Origin: Clostridiales bacterium | GTDB lineage: Bacteria > Bacillota > Clostridia > Oscillospirales > CAG-272 | DNA length: 64,000 nt | Direction: 5' to 3' | Assembly (NCBI GenBank): GCA_003523225.1 | Contig: DPGK01000040.1 | Span: 17,452 to 81,451, forward strand | Shown here: one piece after another, positions 8,755 to 16,028 of the stretch | How positions within the stretch are numbered: the stretch's first letter is position 1 | Layout of the letters: the number at the start of each line of letters is the position of its first letter | The notes under the pieces: generated by a model | Told to the model about the DNA's origin: nothing | Databases searched by the model: none | The model's input: the letters and a program-made list of their open reading frames with translations, nothing else | Made by a program: the position numbers and the translations under genes

Positions 8755-10194
8755 ATGAACAAGTATAAACGGCTTTTGTCCAACACCGCGATTTTAGCGG
8801 TGGGCACCTTTTCGTCAAAGGTGCTGGTTTATCTGCTGCTGCCGCTTTACACCGCCATCCTTTCTCCGGCGGAATATTCCGATGCTAACCTCATCTCTCA
8901 GCTTGCAAATCTGCTGATGCCCATTGCGGCGGTAGGCATATGCGACGGGCTTTTCCGCTTTGCCCTTGATGCAGGCGAAAAAAAGCGCGAGGTTTTTTCG
9001 TCGGGAATCACGGTGCTGCTTTGCGGTACGCTTGTTTTTCTGTTGCTTTCTCCGCTGCTTTTCGCCGTGGATATGCTGACGGGGTATGTGTGGTTGGCGG
9101 TGATATACGTCATTGCGGCAAACTTTCAGTCGGCTTGCGCCAACTATCTGCGCGCGCTCGGAAAGACAACCGTTTTTGCGGTGCAGGGGATAATAAATAC
9201 CGCGCTTAACATCGGTTTCAATATCCTGTTCCTTGTTGTTTTCGACATGGGCGTTACGGGATACGTGCTGTCGGTAGTTGTGGCGAATCTTATGGTAACG
9301 GCGCTTATGGTCGTGTGGCAGAAGCTGTACCGGGATGTAAGGCTTTCGCTTTTCGACCGCGCCATTGCTCGCGACATTCTGAAGTACAGCATTCCGATGA
9401 TCCCCACCACGATATTCTGGTGGATGACCAGCGTGTCGGGGCAGTTTCTGGTCAAGCATATCTGCGGGGACGAAGCAAACGGAATTTTTGCCGCGTCATA
9501 TAAGATACCGACAGTGCTTACGCTGATGACTACCATCTTCATAGAGGCATGGCAGTATTCGGCGGTAGCCGACGCGGACGAGCAGGAGCGCGGGAGCTTC
9601 TTTTCGGAGGTATTCCGCACGTACTCAGGACTGATATTCATGGCGGCGTCGGCGCTTACTGCGCTTGCAAAGATATTTGCAAAGGTCATGCTGGCGGCGG
9701 ATTACTACACCGCGTGGCAGTATATGCCCACGCTGGTAATAGCCACGACCTTCTCGGCTATCACAACCTTCCTTGGCAGCATATATATGGTCAGAAAGAA
9801 AAGCGTGATGTCATTCCTGACCTCAATGTGCGGCGCGGTGATAAACGTGACGCTCTGCCTTTTGCTTATTCCGAGAATGGGAGTGCAGGGCGCGGCTGTG
9901 GCGGCGGCGGTCAGCTATTTTGCGGTATTCCTTATCCGCGCCGTGAACACGCAGAAGTATGTGAAATTCAATATGCATCCGCTCATACTTGCGCTTAACT
10001 GTGCCGTGCTGCTGCTTCAGTGCGCCGTTATGGTGCTTGAGCTTAGGTATTGGATGGTGATAGAGGCAGTCTGCTTTATTGCCATAGTGGTGCTGAACGC
10101 AAAGCCGATACTGCGCGGGGTCATGATGCTTCTTGGCGGAATGATAGGCGCGATAAAGGGCAAAAAGGGCGGAAAAAACGCAAAAGACGATTGA
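8755..10194 (+). CDS. Oligosaccharide flippase / polysaccharide biosynthesis protein (MOP superfamily)
   Basis: This 479-residue integral membrane protein has about 14 predicted transmembrane segments spread over its whole length. It begins with MNKYKRLLSNTAILAVGTFS and a basic patch typical of the Wzx/polysaccharide-biosynthesis branch of the MOP (MATE-like) superfamily. Conserved features include GTFSSKVLVYLLLPLYTAIL near the start, the mid-protein YSIPMIPTTIFWWMTSVSGQ segment and a lysine-rich cytoplasmic C-terminus. It probably flips lipid-linked glycans across the cytoplasmic membrane. No glycosyltransferase genes adjoin it, so the cargo is unknown; it could instead belong to the spore-cortex or teichoic export class. 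It sits 15 bases downstream of yebC. Confidence 0.85.
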   Translation: MNKYKRLLSNTAILAVGTFSSKVLVYLLLPLYTAILSPAEYSDANLISQLANLLMPIAAVGICDGLFRFALDAGEKKREVFSSGITVLLCGTLVFLLLSPLLFAVDMLTGYVWLAVIYVIAANFQSACANYLRALGKTTVFAVQGIINTALNIGFNILFLVVFDMGVTGYVLSVVVANLMVTALMVVWQKLYRDVRLSLFDRAIARDILKYSIPMIPTTIFWWMTSVSGQFLVKHICGDEANGIFAASYKIPTVLTLMTTIFIEAWQYSAVADADEQERGSFFSEVFRTYSGLIFMAASALTALAKIFAKVMLAADYYTAWQYMPTLVIATTFSAITTFLGSIYMVRKKSVMSFLTSMCGAVINVTLCLLLIPRMGVQGAAVAAAVSYFAVFLIRAVNTQKYVKFNMHPLILALNCAVLLLQCAVMVLELRYWMVIEAVCFIAIVVLNAKPILRGVMMLLGGMIGAIKGKKGGKNAKDD

Positions 10195-10221
10195 TAATAT
10201 AAAATATTTATCCGAAAACTA

Positions 10222-10250
10222 TTGCAAAAGCAATTGAATTGTGGTATAAT
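10222..10250 (+). promoter_or_regulatory. Sigma-A promoter of rplS
   Basis: TTGCAA (10222-10227), a 17-base spacer and a perfect TATAAT (10245-10250), ending 88 bases before the rplS start. Spacing and -10 are consensus. Confidence 0.8.
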
Positions 10251-10257
10251 ACCAAAG

Positions 10258-10320
10258 TCCGGGTTTTTCCGGGACGGGACAGTCCGCTGCGGGCTCTGCA
10301 TGAATGTTCCGATATCCTAA
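10258..10320 (+). ncRNA. Probable ribosomal protein L19 leader
   Basis: The transcribed leader of rplS contains a hairpin GTCC-G-GG / CC-G-GGAC around TTTTT (10258-10276, one G-G mismatch) and then the pairs CCGC/GCGG around TG near 10284-10292. A structured L19 leader that binds the ribosomal protein is known for Firmicutes rplS, and the position and size fit. I recognised it by context and pairing, not by a covariance model, so it is tentative. Confidence 0.4.
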
Positions 10321-10338
10321 TCACAAGGAGGGGCTGAA

Positions 10339-10680
10339 ATGGACTACATTGCAGCTATTACGAACGAGCAGTTAAAGGAAACGCTTCCCAAATTCGAGGT
10401 CGGTGACACCGTGCGTGTTTCCAACAGAATCAAGGAAGGCAACCGTGAGAGGATCCAGCTTTTCGACGGAACCGTCATTGCCAAGCGCGGCGGCGGCATT
10501 TCCGAGACCTTCACCGTAAGACGCATTTCTTACGGCTGCGGCGTCGAGAAGACCTTCCCCATCCACTCTCCCAACGTTGTTAAAGTCGAAGTGCTTCGCT
10601 ACGGTAAGGTAAGACGCGCAAAGCTGTTCTACCTGCGCGACAGAGTTGGCAAGGCTTCCAAGGTCAAAGAGAAAATCTGA
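10339..10680 (+). CDS. rplS: 50S ribosomal protein L19
   Basis: This 113-residue protein carries the L19 signature: [40 protein letters not shown], and [20 protein letters not shown] followed by [10 protein letters not shown]19 sits at the 30S-50S interface. ATG at 10339 is preceded by a strong AAGGAGGGG. The gene has its own promoter, probable leader and terminator and so forms a monocistronic unit, without the usual rpsP-rimM-trmD neighbours. Confidence 0.97.
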   Translation: MDYIAAITNEQLKETLPKFEVGDTVRVSNRIKEGNRERIQLFDGTVIAKRGGGISETFTVRRISYGCGVEKTFPIHSPNVVKVEVLRYGKVRRAKLFYLRDRVGKASKVKEKI

Positions 10681-10711
10681 GTGACTTTGAGACGAGAGTA
10701 ATCGGATCTCC

Positions 10712-10749
10712 AAATAAACTGCGTACCTGCGGGTGCGCAGTTTATTTTT
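10712..10749 (+). terminator. Intrinsic terminator of rplS
   Basis: A perfect 12-pair stem (10712-10723 with 10736-10747, AAATAAACTGCG / CGCAGTTTATTT) with a 12-base loop. The A-rich 5' arm and T-rich 3' arm suit termination in both directions. Confidence 0.85.
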
Positions 10750-10783
10750 GTCCTGCTGACAAAATATACATCCGCCCGCTTTT

Positions 10784-10811
10784 GCATAACCTCAGGTTGC
10801 GGGGGAGAATA
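10784..10811 (+). promoter_or_regulatory. Candidate sigma-F/sigma-G type promoter of sigG
   Basis: GCATA (10784-10788) resembles the forespore -35 element, and GGGGAGAATA (10802-10811) matches the sigma-F -10 pattern GGnnAnAHTR at every defined position. The spacer is 13 bases, some 2-3 shorter than the usual spacing, which lowers confidence. No sigma-A consensus lies closer. In Bacillus, sigG is read by sigma-F and sigma-G holoenzymes. Confidence 0.4.
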
Positions 10812-10813
10812 CT

Positions 10814-10830
10814 CAGTTATGAAATAACTG
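10814..10830 (+). other. Perfect 7-bp inverted repeat in the sigG leader
   Basis: CAGTTAT (10814-10820) and ATAACTG (10824-10830) flank GAA. It begins three bases after the candidate -10 and ends 16 bases before the sigG ATG. It could be an operator at the start site or a small mRNA hairpin that tunes sigG translation. Confidence 0.5.
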
Positions 10831-10846
10831 TTTCGGGGTATTCCGG

Positions 10847-11620
10847 ATGTATTATAACAAAGTTGAGATATGCGGTGTCAATACCGCAAAGCTGAAGACC
10901 CTCACTGACGAGGAAAAGACCGAGCTTTTGCGCCGGACAAAGGCGGGGGATGCGGCGGCGAGGGACGAGCTTATATATGGGAATCTTCGTCTGGTGCTGA
11001 GTATAATCCAGCGCTTTACCAATCGCCGCGAGAGCATGGACGATCTGTTTCAGGTGGGCTGTATCGGGCTTGTCAAGGCGGTGGATAATTTCAGGATGGA
11101 TCTGGGCGTCAAATTCTCAACCTACGCTGTGCCGATGATCATCGGGGAGATCCGGCGGTATCTGAGGGATAACAATACCATCCGCGTCAGCCGTTCGATG
11201 CGCGACCTTGCCTACCGTGCGCTTACCGTGCGCGAGGAGATGATACGCGAACGGCAGTGTGAGCCGTCTCCTCAGGAGATCGCCGATCGCCTCGGCGAGA
11301 AAAAAGAGGAGGTGGTGCGCGCGATGGAGGCGATAGTTGAGCCGCTTTCTCTTTACGAGCCGGTCTACAATGAAAACGGAGATTCGCTTTACGTTATGGA
11401 TCAGCTTTCGGATACCAATGCATCTGACGAGTCGTGGCTTGAAAATATCGCGCTCGCCGAGGCAATGAAGCATCTGAGCGAGCGCGAAAGAGCTATAATT
11501 GATATGAGATTTTATAAAAACAAAACGCAGATGGAGATAGCGGAGGAGATAGGGATATCTCAGGCGCAGGTCTCCCGTCTTGAAAAAGGTGCGCTTGAGC
11601 GGATGAGAAAGCAGATGTAG
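10847..11620 (+). CDS. sigG: RNA polymerase sporulation sigma factor SigG
   Basis: This 257-residue sigma-70 family protein has the N-terminal NKVEICGV motif that marks SigG. Region 2 reads GNLRLVLSIIQRF, DDLFQVGCIGLVKAVDNF and KFSTYAVPMIIGEIRRYLRD, followed by NNTIRVSRSMRDLAYRAL. The region 4 helix-turn-helix is TQMEIAEEIGISQAQVSRLE. SigG drives late forespore gene expression, so the genome descends from spore formers and may still sporulate. The ATG at 10847 has only a weak GGGG ribosome binding site. The stop lies 3 bases from the convergent ABC ATPase stop, with no room for a terminator between them. Confidence 0.95.
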   Translation: MYYNKVEICGVNTAKLKTLTDEEKTELLRRTKAGDAAARDELIYGNLRLVLSIIQRFTNRRESMDDLFQVGCIGLVKAVDNFRMDLGVKFSTYAVPMIIGEIRRYLRDNNTIRVSRSMRDLAYRALTVREEMIRERQCEPSPQEIADRLGEKKEEVVRAMEAIVEPLSLYEPVYNENGDSLYVMDQLSDTNASDESWLENIALAEAMKHLSERERAIIDMRFYKNKTQMEIAEEIGISQAQVSRLEKGALERMRKQM

Positions 11621-11623
11621 AGC

Positions 11624-12262
11624 TCAGTCTGCCTCAGGACGGATGATGCTGTATTCTCCGGCGGGGATCGTCGAGAAGGTCAGTATCTCGTCGGCAAAAG
11701 CCGCAGCAAGCTCCGGCGAATGTATTACGGCAACTGCGGCGGCGTGAGCTGTGCGGCGGCGTATCACGTCAATGCAAAGGCGGGCTGTGTCGGGGTCAAG
11801 GGCGGCAAACGGCTCGTCAAAGAGGTAAAGTCCGGCGTCAGCCGCAAGCGCGCGCGCAATGGACACGCGTGTTTGCATACCGCCGGACAGCTCGTCCGGA
11901 TAGTCGTTTTCGTGTCCCTCAAGCCCCAGCTCGCAAAGCAGAGAGCGGGCAAAGTCAATCCCTGAGCGCCGGTCGCCTGTGACAAGATTGACGTTTTCCG
12001 CCGCCGTAAGCCACGGCAGCAACGTCGGATCCTGAAATGACATTGATATTACCGGAGAGGAGGCGCTCCCGGTTATTTCAAAGCTGCCGTCAAAGTCACG
12101 GTCAAGACATGAGATAATTGAAAGCAGAGTTGATTTTCCGCACCCGGACGGACCGCATACGGCAAGTCGCCGTCCCGGATTCGCGTCGAATGTATATGAA
12201 AAGCTGTCTACGGCAACGGTGCTGCCGTATTTTTTTGTTACATTTTTAAATTCAAGCTTCAT
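11624..12262 (-). CDS. ABC transporter ATP-binding protein (SsuB/TauB-type)
   Basis: This 212-residue ATPase begins MKLEFKNVTKKYG and contains Walker A GPSGCGKST, Q-loop SFQDPTLLPWLTAAEN, signature LSGGMQTRVSIARAL and Walker B LYLFDEPFAALD. The VIHSPELAAAFADEIL segment stands where the switch His is expected. It energises the importer formed with the permease and lipoprotein encoded upstream. The start at 12262 is chosen because GGAG lies 5-6 bases ahead; it overlaps the end of the permease gene by 11 bases. The upstream in-frame extension to 12325 has no role. Somewhat short for the family (usually about 240-260). Confidence 0.9.
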   Translation of the reverse strand: MKLEFKNVTKKYGSTVAVDSFSYTFDANPGRRLAVCGPSGCGKSTLLSIISCLDRDFDGSFEITGSASSPVISMSFQDPTLLPWLTAAENVNLVTGDRRSGIDFARSLLCELGLEGHENDYPDELSGGMQTRVSIARALAADAGLYLFDEPFAALDPDTARLCIDVIRRRTAHAAAVAVIHSPELAAAFADEILTFSTIPAGEYSIIRPEAD

Positions 12263-13046
12263 TTTTCTCCGCCTTTCCCGTGCGGCGGCGCTTTGCGGCG
12301 CGGTCAATGAGCTTACCGAATGCAAGCTCTATAAGCAGGCTGAGTATTATTATCACCAGCGTCCATGCAAAAAGATCGACTGTCTCAAAATATACCTTTG
12401 AAAGGTAAAGCATACGTCCTATCGAGTATTTCGGCGCGGCGATGACCTCGGCGGCGATGCCTGCTTTCCAGGCAAGTCCCAGCGACGCCTTGACGGAGGT
12501 GACAAAATGCGGATATACGGCGGGGATATAAATGCGTCTGATACGGGTGTGAAGCGGCAGGCGGAAGAGCTTGCCCATTCGTAGCAGACCGGGGTCAACA
12601 CTCTGTATCCCGGCTCTTACATTTGTGAATATCAGCGGATATACCATCAGAAACGAAATGAATGCCGGGAGCACGGAGGTGCCGAGCCAGACTAACGCCA
12701 GAATGATAAAGGAGGCGACGGGAGTGGTCTTTATGACCGTCATAAAGGGAAAGATCAGCCGGTCGGCAGTACGGAGCGTACAGCAGAGCACCGCCGTAAG
12801 TATACCGGCAATTACCGCCGCCGCTATTCCGGCGCTTACACGGGCAAGAGAGGCGAAGGCGCAGAGCAGAAAGTCGGAGGTTACTGCAAGCTCGCAAAGG
12901 CGTTTGGCAGTCTCCCACGGGGTCGGCAGCAGCAGGCTGCTGCCGACTATCGCTGCGGCGGCAGCCCAGACGCCGAGCCAGAAGGCGGCTATTCCAAGCG
13001 TCGTCGCAATGCTTTTGATGATACCTGACTTTGAGCCTTGCTTCAT
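12252..13046 (-). CDS. ABC transporter permease (SsuC/TauC-type, BPD_transp_1)
   Basis: This 264-residue inner-membrane protein has about six transmembrane helices. The cytoplasmic EAA-like loop lies near residues 170-190 (MGKLFRLPLHTRIRRIYIPA), which is the docking site for the ATPase. The first helix (ATTLGIAAFWLGVWAAAAAI) and the ending helix fit the taurine/sulfonate/nitrate permease family. I choose the ATG at 13046, which lies one base past the TGA of the substrate-binding gene, implying translational coupling; the longer frame to 13091 would run inside that gene. Substrate could be an alkylsulfonate, a thiamine precursor or similar. Confidence 0.88.
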   Translation of the reverse strand: MKQGSKSGIIKSIATTLGIAAFWLGVWAAAAAIVGSSLLLPTPWETAKRLCELAVTSDFLLCAFASLARVSAGIAAAVIAGILTAVLCCTLRTADRLIFPFMTVIKTTPVASFIILALVWLGTSVLPAFISFLMVYPLIFTNVRAGIQSVDPGLLRMGKLFRLPLHTRIRRIYIPAVYPHFVTSVKASLGLAWKAGIAAEVIAAPKYSIGRMLYLSKVYFETVDLFAWTLVIIILSLLIELAFGKLIDRAAKRRRTGKAEKNEA

Positions 13047-13047
13047 C

Positions 13048-14025
13048 TCAGCCAATAGGGGCGGTGAGTGCGTCGTCGGGCAGCTTTCCACCGACCGAGG
13101 CAGGATTCAGATTGAAAAGCGCCGTCCAATAGCCGCTGAGCGCGGTGCGCATTTCCTCGCCGTCAAGGAAGGTGATATTGCAGCGCGGAAGTGCTGCCTT
13201 GGCGGCAGCAGCGTTTCCGGCAAGACCCGCTTCAGCAATCATTTCCGAGGCTTTGTCAGGTTCTGCGTTCACATATTCGACCGAGCTTTTGTATTCTTCG
13301 AGGAACTTTTTCACAAGCGTGGGATGCTCCTTGAGGAAATCCTCGCGCACGATGATGCAGCCCTGAACCAGCGGGGCGGAGGTGAGCTTTTTCCACTCCT
13401 CTGTAAAATCAAGAGCAACGCGGAGAGAGGTGTTCTTTGAGGTCACTGCGGTCACCTTTGGTTCGGGCAGCACGCCTATCGCGGCTTTTCCGGATGCAAG
13501 GGCGGTGGCAAGCTCGTCGGGGGAGGCGTAGGTGTAGTCATAATTCACATCGCTGATACCGGCGGTCTCTACCAGCGCGCGGAGAATAAATTCGGGGTTT
13601 GATCCCTGACCGGGCAGGTACACTGTCTTTCCGGACAGGTCGGAAAGGCTTTTTACAGTCTCACCGTTCTCAATAAGATAAAGCACTCCGAGTGTGTTGA
13701 CCGCAAGCACGCGGATGTTGCCGTTTGTTTTGTTGTAAAGCACGGCGGCAAGGTTTGTGGGAACGGCGGCAATGTCAGCAGTGCCGTTTATAATGAGAGG
13801 GCTGACCATATCCGCCGCAGTATATACGTCTATCTGTGCGTTGAGGGCGGATTCACCGCTTGAGATACGTGAGATGAGGGGGGCGATGCCGAATCCGGTA
13901 GTGCCGTTCAGCACCGCTACGCGAAGCTGTGTGTCATCCTTTTTCTGGCATGACGCGAGCGTAAATGACGCCGTAAGCAGTATTGCGGCAAGAATGATCG
14001 ATGCGATCCTTGTGAGTTTTTTCAT
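13048..14025 (-). CDS. ABC transporter substrate-binding lipoprotein (NMT1/SsuA/TauA-like)
   Basis: This 325-residue periplasmic-type binding protein has a lipoprotein signal peptide with lipobox LASC (Cys 26), so it is tethered outside the membrane. The mature part begins LRVAVLNGTTGFGIAPLISR. NGTADIAAVPTNLAAVLYNK and LSDLSGKTVYLPGQGSNPEF are characteristic of the NMT1/SsuA/TauA superfamily, whose ligands include sulfonates, taurine, nitrate and pyrimidine precursors. CAT at 14023-14025 is the start, with AAGGAAG 6 bases upstream; the longer frame to 14229 overlaps the regulator gene and is rejected. Ligand cannot be inferred. Cotranscribed with the regulator gene 58 bases upstream. Confidence 0.88.
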   Translation of the reverse strand: MKKLTRIASIILAAILLTASFTLASCQKKDDTQLRVAVLNGTTGFGIAPLISRISSGESALNAQIDVYTAADMVSPLIINGTADIAAVPTNLAAVLYNKTNGNIRVLAVNTLGVLYLIENGETVKSLSDLSGKTVYLPGQGSNPEFILRALVETAGISDVNYDYTYASPDELATALASGKAAIGVLPEPKVTAVTSKNTSLRVALDFTEEWKKLTSAPLVQGCIIVREDFLKEHPTLVKKFLEEYKSSVEYVNAEPDKASEMIAEAGLAGNAAAAKAALPRCNITFLDGEEMRTALSGYWTALFNLNPASVGGKLPDDALTAPIG

Positions 14026-14083
14026 GATGAACTTCCTTTTGTTTTTTGATTTATTTAATCCGTCAAAGGTGGGATTACATATG

Positions 14084-14809
14084 TCAGGCTTCCGGGAAGA
14101 AGGCGGCTTCCAGCGCCGCAGGATATACGCGAACCCGGTATCCGTCCTTCCGATATGCGCCGCCTGCCGCTTCAAGAGCGTCAAAGGCGCGGTAAAGGGA
14201 GGCGCGACCGATGTCAAGCAGGCGGGCAAGCTCTGTAATACTGCAAGGGAGCGTCACATCGCGTCCTCCGTCGTCGGACGGCGCGCCAGACGACTCCGCG
14301 AGCGTAAGCAGGTGCATGGCAAGCCTGCGTTCGGCACTGCCGCCGCTGAGACACGCTATTTTTCTGTTGAGAAACAGTATGCGATCCGACATGAACTCAA
14401 GGTATGCGTCAAGCAGTGCGGCGTCCTCGTGCAGAATACCGTAAAAGGAATCACGCGACAGCTTAAGTACCCGGCATTCGGCGGAGGCGACTATTCTTGT
14501 CGGCGGTGCGGCGCAGAACAGCGAGGAGACGCCGTATATTCCGCCGGCGGTCAAAAAGCGCAACAGTACACGGCGGCTGTCGTCCCCGGAATACACCGCG
14601 GCGCTGCCGGAATGGATAACTCCGATACCTCCGCCGTTGCCGTCAGGTGTGGGGGAGGAGATAAGCTCTCCGGGCGCGTATGAAAGGCAGTCGACCGTAT
14701 CGCGGGTGTGGCGTGCGAAAATATCAAAAGATGCGGAGCGGAACAGGTGACAGGCAGAGGAGATGAATTCAAACGCTTCTTTTGACGTACAGCTTTCTTT
14801 TTTCGGCAT
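14084..14809 (-). CDS. Crp/Fnr-family transcriptional regulator
   Basis: This 241-residue protein has an N-terminal cyclic-nucleotide-binding-like beta-roll (about 20-140: GGIGVIHSGSAAVYSGDD, then LLRFLTAGGIYGVSSLF). A C-terminal winged helix follows, with TELARLLDIGRASLYRAFDA near 200-219. It lacks the spaced N-terminal cysteines expected for an Fe-S Fnr and has no obvious cAMP-binding signature, so the effector is unknown. The start at 14809 has AAGGAG 7 bases upstream. It is the first gene of the ABC importer operon and most likely regulates it and itself. A palindrome overlaps its own -10 box. Confidence 0.88.
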   Translation of the reverse strand: MPKKESCTSKEAFEFISSACHLFRSASFDIFARHTRDTVDCLSYAPGELISSPTPDGNGGGIGVIHSGSAAVYSGDDSRRVLLRFLTAGGIYGVSSLFCAAPPTRIVASAECRVLKLSRDSFYGILHEDAALLDAYLEFMSDRILFLNRKIACLSGGSAERRLAMHLLTLAESSGAPSDDGGRDVTLPCSITELARLLDIGRASLYRAFDALEAAGGAYRKDGYRVRVYPAALEAAFFPEA

Positions 14810-14836
14810 TGTTTTTTCTCCTTGGTGTCTCAAATG

Positions 14837-14878
14837 ATACACCGAATGTATTATATCACACGTTTGTGTCTGTGTCAA
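14837..14878 (-). promoter_or_regulatory. Consensus sigma-A promoter with overlapping palindrome for the regulator/ABC operon
   Basis: On the minus strand TTGACA (14873-14878) and TATAAT (14850-14855) are both perfect, with a 17-base spacer. ATACA-N5-TGTAT (14837-14851) overlaps the -10 and the probable start site, extended by imperfect flanks. It is a good candidate operator for the Crp-like protein made from this transcript. Confidence 0.85.
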
Positions 14879-14944
14879 CTCCCCGGATGAGAAATTATTC
14901 ATCCGGCGAGTTGTAAACATTGTGTAAAAAGTGAAAATAAATTA

Positions 14945-14973
14945 TGCACATATCGCCCATAACGTTATATAAT
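14945..14973 (+). promoter_or_regulatory. Promoter of the hexose operon
   Basis: TGCACA (14945-14950, 4 of 6) and perfect TATAAT (14968-14973) with a 17-base spacer. Predicted transcripts would start near 14980 and carry the hairpin at 15001-15041. Divergent from the regulator promoter 67 bases away. Confidence 0.6.
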
Positions 14974-15000
14974 AATACGATGTATGTCTTATACTCAAAA

Positions 15001-15041
15001 TTATCGGTCAAAAGCGTCGCAGCGGCGCTAATGACCAATAA
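15001..15041 (+). other. Long symmetric leader hairpin of the hexose operon
   Basis: Pairs from outside in: TTAT (15001-15004) with ATAA (15038-15041), one C-A mismatch, GGTCA (15006-15010) with TGACC (15032-15036), a symmetric AA/AA internal loop, then AGCGTC (15013-15018) with GGCGCT (15024-15029) around a GCAGC loop. It lies just upstream of the GCGAAAGG ribosome binding site, with no T-run behind it. It looks like a regulatory RNA hairpin or protein-binding site, not a terminator. Confidence 0.65.
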
Positions 15042-15060
15042 CAGCGAAAGGTTTTAAGCA

Positions 15061-15981
15061 ATGACACTTGTGATTCTTGCCGCGGGAATGGGTTCGCGGT
15101 ACGGTGGAATGAAACAGATAGACCCCATAGGTCCGTCCGGAGAATTTATAATTGATTATTCCTGCTTTGACGCGGCGCGCGCGGGCTTTGACCGCATAGT
15201 TTTTGTTATCAAGCGTGAAAATCTTGATGTTTTCAGGGAAACTGTCGGTGCGCGTGTAGGCTCATATATGAAGACGGAATACGCATTCCAGTCGCTTGAC
15301 GACCTGCCCGAGGGCTTTTCGGTTCCGGATGGCAGACAGAAGCCGTGGGGAACAGCGCACGCGCTGCTTGCCGCGCGTGACATTGTTGACGACTGCTTTG
15401 CCGTGATAAATGCCGACGACTTTTACGGAAGAAAGACCTTTGAGATCATGGCGGAGCGTCTGCGTGCTGCGGAACAGCGCAAGCGCCGCACTGCGGAGGG
15501 CAGGCTTGACTGCTGCATGGTCGGCTTCAGGCTTGGCAACACGCTTACCGAAAACGGCACGGTCTCACGCGGCATCTGCACGGTTGAGGGCGGAAAGCTC
15601 GTAAGCGTTACCGAGCGCACCAAAATACGCCGCGCAGTCGACGGCAACTCCGCCGAATACGAGGAGGACGGTGTGTGGAATCCGCTTCCGCTTGACGCTA
15701 CCGCTTCCATGAACTGCTTCGGGCTTATGCCGGAGGTGTTCGGATATGTGTCGGACGGTTTCGGTGGATTCCTCGAAAACATGGGGGACCCGATGAAATC
15801 GGAATATTATCTGCCTTTTGCACTTGACAGTCTCGCCAAAAAAGGTATAATTGATATTGCCGTCGAAAAAACGCCGTCAAAATGGTATGGCGTTACCTAT
15901 GCCGCCGACAAAGAGCCGGTAAAGCAAAGCATACGCGAGCTTATCCGGTCGGGCGAATACCCCGAAAAGCTGGCGCTGTGA
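15061..15981 (+). CDS. Sugar-1-phosphate nucleotidyltransferase
   Basis: This 306-residue enzyme has the nucleotidyltransferase Rossmann fold. The nucleotide-binding loop is LAAGMGSRYGGMKQIDPIG (residues 6-24), and NADDFYG near 119-125 is the metal/sugar-phosphate motif. VTERTKIRR near 187-195 and a late KWYGVTY segment are also conserved in this subfamily. It resembles the uncharacterised NTP_transferase proteins that accompany NahK-type kinases in gut Clostridia. As galT is absent and nahK and galE follow, it probably uridylylates a hexose- or N-acetylhexosamine-1-phosphate from UTP directly; this is inference. ATG at 15061 follows AAAGG by 8 bases. First gene of a six-gene run. Confidence 0.85.
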   Translation: MTLVILAAGMGSRYGGMKQIDPIGPSGEFIIDYSCFDAARAGFDRIVFVIKRENLDVFRETVGARVGSYMKTEYAFQSLDDLPEGFSVPDGRQKPWGTAHALLAARDIVDDCFAVINADDFYGRKTFEIMAERLRAAEQRKRRTAEGRLDCCMVGFRLGNTLTENGTVSRGICTVEGGKLVSVTERTKIRRAVDGNSAEYEEDGVWNPLPLDATASMNCFGLMPEVFGYVSDGFGGFLENMGDPMKSEYYLPFALDSLAKKGIIDIAVEKTPSKWYGVTYAADKEPVKQSIRELIRSGEYPEKLAL

Positions 15982-16028
15982 CCTGTCGCAGGACGGTTGC
16001 CGAATACATATGAAAGCTGAGTGTTGAC

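Noticed and set aside
11624..11985. Plus-strand frames within the ABC operon
   Set aside because: Shadows of the minus-strand genes; no motif and no ribosome binding site.
13047..13091. Longer permease frame starting at 13091
   Set aside because: It overlaps the substrate-binding protein; ATG 13046 just behind that stop fits the family's beginning.
14026..14229. Longer frame of the substrate-binding gene up to 14229
   Set aside because: It covers the regulator gene's end and lacks a signal; MKKLTRIASI at 14025 starts a proper lipoprotein signal with a ribosome binding site.
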